DNA of 12,360 nucleotides. Source: Actinomycetota bacterium (GTDB lineage: Bacteria; Actinomycetota; Actinomycetes; Propionibacteriales; Nocardioidaceae). Within the stretch, counting starts at the first letter, position 1. The number at the start of each line of letters is the position of its first letter. The stretch lies in NCBI GenBank assembly GCA_009702305.1, contig WLIH01000022.1, positions 1-12,360 on the forward strand, given 5' to 3'. The translations under genes were made by a program, and so were the position numbers. Shown here piece by piece: positions 1-6,164 of the stretch. Under the pieces are notes generated by a model, which worked only from the letters and a program-made list of their open reading frames with translations, was not told where the DNA came from and ran no database searches.

Positions 1-120
1 AGCGTCCAGGTCGAGGCCGGGCTCTTCGTGTGCGGCGACCACCGCGACACCGCCTCCATCCAGGGGGCTCTGGTGAGCGGGCACCGCGCTGCCGGCGCCG
101 TCGTGGCCCACCTCGCGTGA
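1..120 (+). CDS. FAD-dependent oxidoreductase, C-terminal end only (5' end outside window)
   Basis: The frame open from base 1 encodes 39 residues and stops with TGA at 118-120. It contains GLFVCGDHRDTASIQGALVSG followed by HRAAGAV. A GD..D.ASIQGA..SG..AA stretch is the usual C-terminal FAD-contacting segment of the amine oxidase/phytoene desaturase-like flavoproteins, in which the final helix caps the flavin. The substrate cannot be read from this fragment. The stop overlaps the GTG start of the next gene (GTGA, 117-120), so the two are probably co-transcribed and translationally coupled. The family call rests only on this short tail. A pyridine-nucleotide-linked FAD oxidoreductase is the main alternative. 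Confidence 0.7.
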   Translation, partial: SVQVEAGLFVCGDHRDTASIQGALVSGHRAAGAVVAHLA

Positions 121-527
121 CACCGGCCACCGCCTTCGCGCTGGCGACCTGCGCGCACCTCGGCTTCCAGCTGAGCGTGACCGCGCTGGTCTACCCGGCA
201 CTGGCCCGGGTCGGCCCGGAGGGCTGGCCGATCGCCCACGTGCGCCACAGCCGCTCGATCACCCCGCTCGTCGTCGCGACGTACGCCGCCCTCGTCGTCA
301 CCGGCGGCGCCGTGCTGCTCGACCGCCCCTCCCCGGCGTCGGCGCTCGGACTCGTCGCCGCGGCCGCGACCATCGCCGTCACGGCGCTCTGGGCCGCGCC
401 CACCCATGGTCGGCTCACCCGTGCCGAGCCCGACCTGCTGCGCCGACTGCTGCTGGCCGACCGGGTGCGGGCGGCGCTGGCGGTGGTGGCGGCCGTCGCC
501 GCGGTCGGCGGCGTGCCGGCCGGCTGA
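117..527 (+). CDS. Small four-helix integral membrane protein, function unknown
   Basis: The protein is 136 aa. I chose the GTG at 117 because it overlaps the preceding TGA (GTGA). The reading frame continues upstream to 30, but that stretch is only a shadow of the oxidoreductase. Hydrophobic segments lie at about residues 5-28, 50-67, 75-94 and 116-133, consistent with four transmembrane helices. Polar residues sit next to the membrane segments: H14, Q18, H41, H44 and H97 (in APTHGRL), plus a LLLADRVRAAL helix near 111-121. The spacing of these histidines loosely recalls DUF1772-like small membrane proteins, but I cannot confirm membership. Coupling to the flavoprotein suggests a shared pathway or a membrane partner. 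It converges on pdxH with only 5 nt between the stop codons and no obvious terminator hairpin. Confidence 0.72.
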   Translation: MTPATAFALATCAHLGFQLSVTALVYPALARVGPEGWPIAHVRHSRSITPLVVATYAALVVTGGAVLLDRPSPASALGLVAAAATIAVTALWAAPTHGRLTRAEPDLLRRLLLADRVRAALAVVAAVAAVGGVPAG

Positions 528-532
528 ACCGA

Positions 533-1210
533 TCAGGGAGCGAGTCGCTCGGTCGTCCAGACCTCCCCGGCTCGCCGGTAGACCAGCCGGTCGTGCATCC
601 GCCCCGGCCGCCCCTGCCAGAACTCCACCGTCTCCGGCCGCACGAGGTAGCCGCCCCACTCCTCGGGCACCGGCACGTCCTGCCCGTCGTAGCGCGCCTC
701 GACGGCGTCGTACGACGCCGCGAGCTCGGCGCGGTCGGCGACCACGCTCGACTGGTGCGAGGCCCAGGCGCCGAGCTGCGAGCGCCGTGGACGCACCGCG
801 AAGTAGTCGGCCACGGCCTGGCGCGAGAGCAGGGACACCGTGCCGTCGACCCGCACCTGGCGCTCGAGCGGGTGCCACGGGAACAGCAACGCGCACCGCG
901 GGTTGGCGGCGAGCTCGGCGCCCTTGCGCGAGGCGGTGTTCGTGAAGAAGACGAAGCCGTCGCCGGAGACGCCCTTGAGCAGCACGAAGCGCGACGAGGG
1001 CACGCCGTCGGGGGTGGCGGTCGCCACCACCATCGCGTTGGGCTCGTGGACGCCGGCCGCGCGTGCCTCCTCGAACCACCTGCCGAACATGGTGATCGGG
1101 TCGGCCGCGAGGTCGCCCTCGACGAGCCCGGAGCGCGAGTAGTCCTCCCGCAGCGAGCGGAGGTCGAGGTCCGCGGATCCGGCGGCGACACGGTCAGCGG
1201 GCTCGGCCAT
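533..1210 (-). CDS. pdxH: Pyridoxamine 5'-phosphate oxidase
   Basis: The protein is 225 aa, the usual length for PdxH. This FMN enzyme oxidises pyridoxamine or pyridoxine 5'-phosphate to pyridoxal 5'-phosphate with O2, in the cytosol. Motifs appear in order: SSRFVLLKG (about 72-80), FFTNTASRKGAEL (88-100), RQVRVDGTV (117-125), RPRRSQLGAWASHQS (140-154), WGGYLVRP (185-192) and FWQGRPGRMHDR (197-208). The last matches the W..R..R.HDR phosphate/FMN-site region, and the protein ends RLAP as this family does. The start is the ATG at 1208-1210. An upstream extension to 1279 is unlikely because it lacks PdxH character. There is no clear Shine-Dalgarno sequence, and TACTGT lies 6 nt before the ATG, so a leaderless mRNA is plausible. 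It is divergent from citA, an arrangement I recall from other actinobacteria. Its product is the cofactor of SerC, encoded further along this window. Confidence 0.96.
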   Translation of the reverse strand: MAEPADRVAAGSADLDLRSLREDYSRSGLVEGDLAADPITMFGRWFEEARAAGVHEPNAMVVATATPDGVPSSRFVLLKGVSGDGFVFFTNTASRKGAELAANPRCALLFPWHPLERQVRVDGTVSLLSRQAVADYFAVRPRRSQLGAWASHQSSVVADRAELAASYDAVEARYDGQDVPVPEEWGGYLVRPETVEFWQGRPGRMHDRLVYRRAGEVWTTERLAP

Positions 1211-1216
1211 GGTCCG

Positions 1217-1222
1217 ACAGTA
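1217..1222 (-). promoter_or_regulatory. Candidate -10 element for leaderless pdxH
   Basis: On the minus strand this reads TACTGT and is followed by 6 nt and then the pdxH ATG, matching the TAnnnT pattern. Transcription would begin at or within a base or two of the start codon. No good -35 match is visible 16-18 nt upstream. Confidence 0.4.
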
Positions 1223-1328
1223 GGACACCACCCGTGCACATCCCGGGGCAGAGGTGCAGAATGCCCGGGGCGCCCACACCCGGGAGCCCTGCGGTGCGTC
1301 GCACCGAACCCCCGACGTACACCTGACG

Positions 1329-1334
1329 AAGGAG
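1329..1334 (+). promoter_or_regulatory. Ribosome binding site of citA
   Basis: AAGGAG ends 10 nt before the ATG at 1345 and is a near-consensus Shine-Dalgarno sequence. It fixes the citA start, and it contrasts with pdxH, serC and the topoisomerase gene, which have none. The rest of the 134-nt pdxH-citA intergenic region (1211-1344) must hold the citA promoter. CAGAAT at 1257-1262 is a weak -10 candidate. Confidence 0.75.
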
Positions 1335-1344
1335 TCGCACGCCC

Positions 1345-2448
1345 ATGACCGAGGTACACCACGGACTGGAGGGCGTCGTCGCCTTCGAGACAGAGATCGC
1401 CGAGCCCGACAAGGAGGGCTCAGCGCTTCGCTACCGCGGTGTCGACATCGAGGACATCGTCGGGCGCGTGCCGTTCGAGAACGTCTGGGGCCTGCTGATC
1501 GACGGCACCTACGACCCCGGCCTGGCGCCGGCCGAGCCGTACAACCTCCCCGTCCACACCGGCGACGTCCGCGTCGACGTGCAGGCCGCGGTCGCGATGC
1601 TCGCGCCGGCCTTCGGCTTCGGGCAGACCTACGACATCACCGACGAGCAGGCCCGTGAAGACATCGGTCGCCTCGCCGTCATGGTCCTCTCGTACGCCGC
1701 CCAGTCGGCGCGCGGCCTGACCCAGGCCGTCGTCCCGCAGCGCGCGGTCGACGAGGGCAAGACCCTCGCCGAGAAGTTCCTGATCCGCTGGAAGGGCGAG
1801 GCCGACCCGAAGCACGCCCACGCCATCGACGCCTACTGGAGCAGCGCGGCCGAGCACGGCATGAACGCCTCCACCTTCACCGCGCGGGTGATCACCTCCA
1901 CGGGTGCCGACGTCGCGGCCGCCTTCTCCGGCGCCATCGGCGCGATGAGCGGTCCGCTGCACGGCGGCGCCCCGGCCCGCGTGCTCACGATGATCGAGGA
2001 GGTCGAGAAGTCCGGCGACGCGACGGCCTACGTCAAGGGCCTGCTCGACTCCGGCGAGCGCCTGATGGGCTTCGGTCACCGCGTCTACCGTGCCGAGGAT
2101 CCCCGCGCCCGCGTGCTGCGCCGCACCGCGAAGGAGCTCGACGCGCCCCGGTACGCCGTCGCGGAGGCACTGGAGCAGGCCGCACTGAAGGAGCTGCGCG
2201 AGCGCCGTCCCGACCGCGTGCTCGAGACCAACGTGGAGTTCTGGGCCGCCATCGTGCTCGACTTCGCCGAGGTGCCGGCCAACATGTTCACCTCGATGTT
2301 CACCTGCGCGCGCACCGGCGGCTGGTCGGCCCACATCCTCGAGCAGAAGCGCACCGGCCGCCTGATCCGCCCCTCGGCGATCTACACCGGTCCGGCCGCA
2401 CGCAGCGCCGACCAGGTCGACGGGTGGAAGGCCGAGTGGGCGGGCTGA
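1345..2448 (+). CDS. citA: Citrate synthase 2 (CitA type)
   Basis: The protein is 367 aa, the short single-domain form typical of type I/CitA citrate synthases. It condenses acetyl-CoA with oxaloacetate to citrate at the entry to the TCA cycle. LRYRGVDIEDI (28-38) is the conserved N-terminal block. EHGMNAST (170-177), GPLHGGAP (203-210, H206) and MGFGHRVYR (241-249, H245) carry the substrate-binding and catalytic histidines equivalent to E. coli H264 and H305. The third catalytic residue, E. coli D362 in NVDF, is Glu298 here in NVEFWAA. From memory this is normal for actinobacterial CitA proteins, so it is not evidence of inactivity. FTSMFTCARTGGWSAHILEQ (315-334) carries the C-terminal CoA/citrate arginine region. 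The ATG at 1345 has a good ribosome binding site. The 3' end overlaps the dehydrogenase that follows. Methylcitrate synthase activity cannot be excluded from sequence. Confidence 0.94.
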   Translation: MTEVHHGLEGVVAFETEIAEPDKEGSALRYRGVDIEDIVGRVPFENVWGLLIDGTYDPGLAPAEPYNLPVHTGDVRVDVQAAVAMLAPAFGFGQTYDITDEQAREDIGRLAVMVLSYAAQSARGLTQAVVPQRAVDEGKTLAEKFLIRWKGEADPKHAHAIDAYWSSAAEHGMNASTFTARVITSTGADVAAAFSGAIGAMSGPLHGGAPARVLTMIEEVEKSGDATAYVKGLLDSGERLMGFGHRVYRAEDPRARVLRRTAKELDAPRYAVAEALEQAALKELRERRPDRVLETNVEFWAAIVLDFAEVPANMFTSMFTCARTGGWSAHILEQKRTGRLIRPSAIYTGPAARSADQVDGWKAEWAG

Positions 2449-3299
2449 GCTCCTTCGCCGACCGCTCCGCGATCGTCACCGGGGCGGGCTCGGGCATCGG
2501 GCTCGCCCTGAGCCACGCCCTGGCCCGCGCCGGTGCCCACGTCGTCTGCGCGGACCTGGACGGCGACGCTGCAGCAGCGACGGCGTCGTCCGCGACCGGA
2601 TCGGGGTCGGCACGCGCTGTCCGTCTCGACGTCACCGACGCCGCGGCGTTCCAGGCGATCGTCGACGGCGTCGTCGCCGAGCACGGCCGCCTCGACCTGC
2701 TCTTCAACAACGCCGGCATCACCTTCGGCGGCGAGACCGAGGAGCTCTCGCTGGCCCAGTGGGACGCGATCATCGACGTCAACATCCGCGGCGTCGTGCA
2801 CGGCGTCGCGGCGGCCTACCCCCTGATGGTGCGCCAGGGCGCCGACGGCGGCCGGGGCGGCCAGATCGTCAACACCGCCTCGATGGGCGGCCTGATGGCA
2901 GCCGGGCTGATCACCAGCTACGTCATGACCAAGCACGCCGTCGTCGGGCTCTCGCTCGCCCTGCGCTCCGAGGCCGCCGGCAAGGGCGTCGGGGTCACGG
3001 TCGTCTGCCCGTCGGCGGTCGAGACGCCGATCCTCGACAAGGGACACCTCGGCCGCTTCCACGGCCGCGACTACTACCTCAAGGGCCAAGGAATCCGGCG
3101 ACCGCTCGAGGCCGCCGTCTTCGCCGACCAGGTGCTGGCCGCCGTCGCCGCCGACCGCGCCATGCTCGTCACGCCGCGCACCGCGCGGATCGCGTGGCGG
3201 ATCGGCCGGTTCGCGCCCGGCTTCACCCAGCGCGCCTCGATCCGCTTCGTCGACAAGCAGCGGGGCCTGCAGGCCGACCGGGCCGCCCAGACCCGCTGA
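2436..3299 (+). CDS. Short-chain dehydrogenase/reductase (SDR), classical type
   Basis: This NAD(P)-dependent oxidoreductase has a Rossmann fold. The start is one of two GTG codons. GTG at 2436 (287 aa) is preceded by GGAAGG with 4 nt spacing and overlaps citA by 13 nt. GTG at 2424 (291 aa) has a poorer site. Numbered from 2436, the protein has TGAGSGIG (15-22) for the dinucleotide, an acidic end of beta-2 in CADLDGD (38-44) that favours NAD(H), NNAG (91-94), catalytic Ser149 in VNTASM, and Tyr162-x3-Lys166 in SYVMTK. A PSAVETP segment follows the active site as in classical SDRs. The substrate is unknown; alcohol or ketone oxidoreduction is the safe statement. It is co-transcribed with citA through the overlap, which implies common control rather than a shared reaction. 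The left arm of a long inverted repeat starts inside its stop codon. Confidence 0.9.
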   Translation: MGGLSSFADRSAIVTGAGSGIGLALSHALARAGAHVVCADLDGDAAAATASSATGSGSARAVRLDVTDAAAFQAIVDGVVAEHGRLDLLFNNAGITFGGETEELSLAQWDAIIDVNIRGVVHGVAAAYPLMVRQGADGGRGGQIVNTASMGGLMAAGLITSYVMTKHAVVGLSLALRSEAAGKGVGVTVVCPSAVETPILDKGHLGRFHGRDYYLKGQGIRRPLEAAVFADQVLAAVAADRAMLVTPRTARIAWRIGRFAPGFTQRASIRFVDKQRGLQADRAAQTR

Positions 3300-3343
3300 C
3301 GTCATACGGACGCGACGAGCGGACGTCCCGTCCGTATGACGTC
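3298..3343. terminator. Perfect 15-bp inverted repeat, probable bidirectional terminator
   Basis: GACGTCATACGGACG (3298-3312) pairs exactly with CGTCCGTATGACGTC (3329-3343) around a 16-nt loop. A second hairpin is possible inside it: CGGACG (3320-3325), TCC, CGTCCG (3329-3334). The element lies between convergent stop codons (3299 on plus, 3352 on minus), where a hairpin would serve both strands. There is no T tract, as is common for high-GC actinobacterial terminators. The alternative is a dispersed palindromic repeat or a protein-binding site. Confidence 0.6.
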
Positions 3344-3351
3344 CCGCCGGG

Positions 3352-3924
3352 TCAGGGCCTGACGAGCCGGTCGACGAACCAGCTGGTGAGGCCGAATCCT
3401 GCACGCCGGCTCAGCGACATGTGCACGTGGTTGCGGTGGCGCAGCGTCGCCGAGCACTTCTTGCGACTCGGGCACGACGAGCTCAGGTAGGGCTTCGGCT
3501 CGAAGCCGTCCCACGCGGCGTACATGTGGTCGTCCCAGATGAGGTACATGATCCCCATCCGGCGCGCCCATACGTCGCTCTCGTCGCCGCGGTCGGCGAG
3601 GATCCGGTCGAAGAACCGGTCCACGGCGCGACGACCCGTCCGGCTCGCGGCACTGACCATCCAGTCGAAGGCGCGACCCTCCTGGTGCTCGGAGGTGCCC
3701 GCGTCGCAGTGCTCCCCGATCCGGCCGAAACCGCCGCCGTAGGTCGTCACGATCCAGTGACCGAGGAACGCGGTGCCGGGCTTCGCCCGGGGCGAGCACC
3801 TCGACTCGGGAGCGTACGACGCGTAGTCCTCGAGCGGTTCGGCGTGCGCCGCCACCGTCGTTGAGAGCAGCATCGCGGCTGCCAGCAGCGGCGCCAGGGC
3901 GCGCAGGATCCGTCGTGCCGTCAT
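3352..3924 (-). CDS. Secreted LAS/M15-like protein (ARB_07466-like), putative zinc site
   Basis: The protein is 190 aa with a clear signal peptide. A basic start (MTARRILR) is followed by a hydrophobic core to about residue 24 and a probable AHA|EP cleavage near 28-29. The ATG at 3922-3924 has GGAGGG 7 nt upstream. The mature part has EHQEGRAFDW (79-88), which gives H80 and D87 in the HxxxxxxD spacing of the M15/LAS zinc peptidases. HRNHVHMS (163-170) supplies a C-terminal H166/H168 like the final zinc histidine of that fold. Cysteines at 43, 73, 151 and 157 could form disulfides outside the cell. Family members of this type are usually annotated ARB_07466-like or M15-like; some cleave peptidoglycan peptides, but a substrate cannot be assigned here. 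It stands alone, with its promoter in the gap to the divergent methyltransferase. Confidence 0.78.
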   Translation of the reverse strand: MTARRILRALAPLLAAAMLLSTTVAAHAEPLEDYASYAPESRCSPRAKPGTAFLGHWIVTTYGGGFGRIGEHCDAGTSEHQEGRAFDWMVSAASRTGRRAVDRFFDRILADRGDESDVWARRMGIMYLIWDDHMYAAWDGFEPKPYLSSSCPSRKKCSATLRHRNHVHMSLSRRAGFGLTSWFVDRLVRP

Positions 3925-3995
3925 ATGGGTTCCCTCCCCGAAGAGTGACCGGACGACGGTAGGTCGGGCGTGGCGACGGCACGCGGCGAACCGGC

Positions 3996-4001
3996 TAGCG
4001 T
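3996..4001 (+). promoter_or_regulatory. Candidate -10 element for leaderless methyltransferase gene
   Basis: TAGCGT stands 7 nt before the ATG at 4009. GCGACG at 3973-3978 lies 17 nt upstream and matches TTGACA at only three positions. No Shine-Dalgarno sequence precedes the ATG. The pattern supports ATG 4009 over the upstream GTG at 3970. Confidence 0.4.
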
Positions 4002-4008
4002 GGCCCGG

Positions 4009-4632
4009 ATGGACAACGAGGACGACCCGATCGGGCAGGCCGCCGTCGCGCTGTGGGACGCCGAGGCGGCGGCGTTCGACGATCCTCCCGACCACGGCCT
4101 GCGCGACCCGGCGGTGCGAGCCGCCTGGCGCGACCTGCTGCTGTCGCTGCTGCCGCCGGCACCGGCACGCGTCGCGGACCTGGGCTGTGGCACCGGCTCC
4201 CTGGCACTGCTGCTCGCCGAGGAGGGCTACGCGGTCGACGGGGTCGACCTCTCGCCGCAGATGATCCTGCGGGCCGAGGCCAAGGCCGGCCACGTCGCGA
4301 CCTTCACCCGCGGCGACGCCTGGCAGGTGCCGCTCGAGGCCGAGCACTACGACGTGGTGCTGTGCCGCCACGTGCTGTGGGCGCTGCCGGATGCGACCGA
4401 GGCCGTACGCCGCTGGGACCGGCTGCTGCGACCCGGCGGCACGATGGTGCTGGTCGAGGGGTCCTGGAGCACCGGGGCCGGGCTCACCGGTGCGCAGACC
4501 CTGGACGCCGTGACGGCGGCGGGTCGTCGCGGCGAGCTCCTGCCGCTGCCGGATCCCGCCCTGTGGGGGCGGGCGATCGACGACGAGCGCTACGCCGTGA
4601 CGAGCAGCTCGCGGGTGGCGTCGGCCGGCTGA
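4009..4632 (+). CDS. Class I SAM-dependent methyltransferase
   Basis: The protein is 207 aa from ATG 4009. The frame is open back to a GTG at 3970, but those 13 extra residues are not typical and include the putative promoter. It has the Rossmann methyltransferase motifs: VADLGCGTGS (55-64, motif I, SAM binding), GVDLSP (78-83, acidic residue D80 for the ribose), GDAWQVPL (102-109), YDVVLCRHVLWALPD (114-128) and LLRPGG (139-144, post motif III). These place it in the Methyltransf_11/25 group. The N-terminal WDAEAAAFDDPPDHGL segment is like many small-molecule methyltransferases of this group, but the acceptor cannot be predicted. It is divergent from the secreted LAS-like gene, and its last 43 nt overlap the 3' end of the opposite-strand NTF2-like gene. 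Confidence 0.9.
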   Translation: MDNEDDPIGQAAVALWDAEAAAFDDPPDHGLRDPAVRAAWRDLLLSLLPPAPARVADLGCGTGSLALLLAEEGYAVDGVDLSPQMILRAEAKAGHVATFTRGDAWQVPLEAEHYDVVLCRHVLWALPDATEAVRRWDRLLRPGGTMVLVEGSWSTGAGLTGAQTLDAVTAAGRRGELLPLPDPALWGRAIDDERYAVTSSSRVASAG

Positions 4633-5024
4633 GTGCCGTCGAAGAGCTCGAAGCGCCACTGACCGCGGTGGCGACGCAGGATGCCGGAGATCCGGAACGG
4701 CACGTGCTCCATCAGTCCGACCTCGTAGGACATGACCGCGCGCACCTCGGCGACGAACCACAGCACGTCGCCGTGGCGCCGGGCCCACGTGTCGCGGACG
4801 TCCCACCCGATCGTGTAGGCCTCCTCGAACATCTCCGCGAGGAACGACCGCAGGTCGTCGGCGCCGTGCGCGTGCTCGACCAGGTCGTCGCCGTAGAAGG
4901 CACCCTCGGGCGAGAAGCACGCCACCGCGGCATCGACGTCGCGGTCACGGAAGGCGTCGTCGAGACGTCGGATCGCGTCGAGGACGACCTGGTGGGTGTC
5001 CGGGGACTGGCGGAGGTTCTTCAC
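4590..5024 (-). CDS. NTF2-like/SnoaL-like family protein
   Basis: The protein is 144 aa from GTG 5022-5024, with AGGGG a few nucleotides upstream. The start lies 6 nt after the stop of the preceding operon gene. The layout fits the NTF2-like cone fold: an N-terminal helix (VLDAIRRLDDAFRDRDVDAAVACF, 14-37), a short SPEGAFYGDD strand region, an amphipathic helix DDLRSFLAEMFEEAY (56-70), then beta strands WDVRDTWARRHGDVLWFVAEVRAVMSY (74-100), HVPFRISGILRRHRGQWRFELFDGTQP (107-133). It resembles DUF4440/SnoaL-like proteins with the pattern 'sGILRR..GqWrf'. Members include enzymes, ligand-binding proteins and association domains, so no activity is assigned. It is the last gene of the 6573-4590 operon and overlaps the convergent methyltransferase by 43 nt. 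Confidence 0.82.
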   Translation of the reverse strand: MKNLRQSPDTHQVVLDAIRRLDDAFRDRDVDAAVACFSPEGAFYGDDLVEHAHGADDLRSFLAEMFEEAYTIGWDVRDTWARRHGDVLWFVAEVRAVMSYEVGLMEHVPFRISGILRRHRGQWRFELFDGTQPADATRELLVTA

Positions 5025-5030
5025 GCACCC

Positions 5031-5615
5031 CTAACGACGCTGGGTGCGCGCGAGATACGCCCGACCTCGCGGCGAGATCTCGTAGCCGACCTCGAAGCTG
5101 CGCGTCAGGCCGAGGTTCTTGAGCTTGCGCACGTCGATCTTGAACGGGTCCCGCTCACGTCCGAGCTCGGCCGCCAGGTCGGGCGCCCGGCGCCGCGGAT
5201 GGGCGTCGATGATCGCCAGTGTCGCCATCGTCCACGGGCCGTGCGAGCTGGCCCGGTCGAGACGCGCGAGGCGCGTGTCGAGGTCGGCGACGTCGGCCTC
5301 GCTCAGGTCGGCGGACTCGCGCAGCGCGACCCGGGGGTCCGGGCCGTCCCAGGCCAACGTGATCCGGTACGTCGTCAGGGTCACGTCCGGCGCCAGCCGC
5401 AACCGGAGCCGGTCGGCGTCGGGGTGTCCGGCCAGGGCGGCGTCGGCGTCGGTGATCGAGGCGGGATCGACCACCTCGACCGCGTCGACGCGGATCACGC
5501 CCGCGGCGGTGCGGAAGCGCGACCCCGGCTGCACGTCGGGCTTGCGCCAGCGCCGGAAGGCGAGGCTGAGCGATCCGTCGGCGACACCGAGGGCGACCTT
5601 GGGCGGCAGGAGCAC
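5031..5615 (-). CDS. PUA/ASCH-like domain plus winged-helix protein
   Basis: The protein is 194 aa from GTG 5613-5615, with AGGA 8 nt upstream, and it starts 12 nt after the GNAT stop. The N-terminal part (about 1-95) begins LLPPKVALGVADGSLSLAFRRW and has alternating beta strands (SRFRTAAGVIRVDAVEVVD, LTTYRITLAW). This looks like the ASCH/EVE/PUA beta-barrel group, which commonly binds RNA or modified bases. The assignment is by pattern and needs profile confirmation. The C-terminal part (about 125-190) reads as a winged helix: GPWTMATLAIIDAHPRRRA, DLAAELGRE, FKIDVRKLKNLGL, then YEISPRGRAYL for the wing and last helix. The likely role is nucleic-acid binding, possibly regulatory. No catalytic motif is visible. 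Neighbours are GNAT upstream and NTF2-like downstream in the same transcript. Confidence 0.72.
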   Translation of the reverse strand: MLLPPKVALGVADGSLSLAFRRWRKPDVQPGSRFRTAAGVIRVDAVEVVDPASITDADAALAGHPDADRLRLRLAPDVTLTTYRITLAWDGPDPRVALRESADLSEADVADLDTRLARLDRASSHGPWTMATLAIIDAHPRRRAPDLAAELGRERDPFKIDVRKLKNLGLTRSFEVGYEISPRGRAYLARTQRR

Positions 5616-5627
5616 CCGTCCATCCTG

Positions 5628-6164
5628 TCAGGCGCGCTCGGCCGGCGGCGTCAGCGAGCGAGCGAAGCAGCGCGACTCGGGCTGGTCGCGGTAGTAGCCG
5701 AAGCCGGGCACCGGCGTGTAGCCCGCCGAGACGTAGAGCGCGATCGCCTCCGGCTGGGCGGTGCCCGTCTCGAGCACGAGCGAGCGGGCGCCCGACGCGG
5801 CCGCGGTGCGCTCGAGGTGAGCCAGCATCCGGCGGGCCAGGCCGCGGCGCTGGGCCGGCGGGGCGACGTACATCCGCTTGATCTCGGCGCTCTCGGTGCT
5901 GCCGAAGGCCTCGACGGTCGAGCGGCGCCAGGCGCCGGTCGCCACCGGATGGCCGGCGAGGTAGCCGACGAAGAAGCTGCCCGAGGGCGGCTCGAACATC
6001 AGGGGGTCGAGCGGCGTCTCGTCGCGGCTGCCGTAGCGCGCGACGTACTCCTCCTGCACCTGCTCGATGAGCAGGGCGGCATCGGGATGGCCGTAGCCGA
6101 CCCGGACGATCTCGAAGTCCCCGGCAGCCCCCGGGTCAGGCGAGCGTGCTCCCGCAGCCGTCAC
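5628..6164 (-). CDS. GNAT family N-acetyltransferase
   Basis: The protein is 178 aa if it starts at GTG 6162-6164. The frame stays open to 6284, but that region is inside the zinc-ribbon gene in another frame, and its Ala/Arg-rich translation lacks GNAT character. The chosen start overlaps the upstream gene by 29 nt; GAGGA lies 11 nt before it. The acetyl-CoA site is clear: EIKRMYVAPPAQRRGLARRML (94-114), with the V-x6-Q/R-R-x-G-x-A pyrophosphate loop at Q105-RRGLA, followed by SLVLETGTAQPEAIALYVSAGY as beta-5 and the alpha-4 helix. LFEPPSGSF-like and GHPVATGAWR (71-80) segments form the earlier strands. It transfers an acetyl group to an unknown amine. It is the second gene of the 6573-4590 operon. 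Confidence 0.88.
   Translation of the reverse strand: MTAAGARSPDPGAAGDFEIVRVGYGHPDAALLIEQVQEEYVARYGSRDETPLDPLMFEPPSGSFFVGYLAGHPVATGAWRRSTVEAFGSTESAEIKRMYVAPPAQRRGLARRMLAHLERTAAASGARSLVLETGTAQPEAIALYVSAGYTPVPGFGYYRDQPESRCFARSLTPPAERA

Noticed and set aside
1211..1279. Longer pdxH starting at 1279
   Set aside because: The 23 extra residues are unlike PdxH, and the ATG at 1210 gives the usual length and has a -10-like element just upstream.
3352..4920. 522-codon version of the LAS-like gene starting far upstream
   Set aside because: The real protein begins with a signal peptide at 3924 and a strong ribosome binding site. The extra part is antisense to the methyltransferase.
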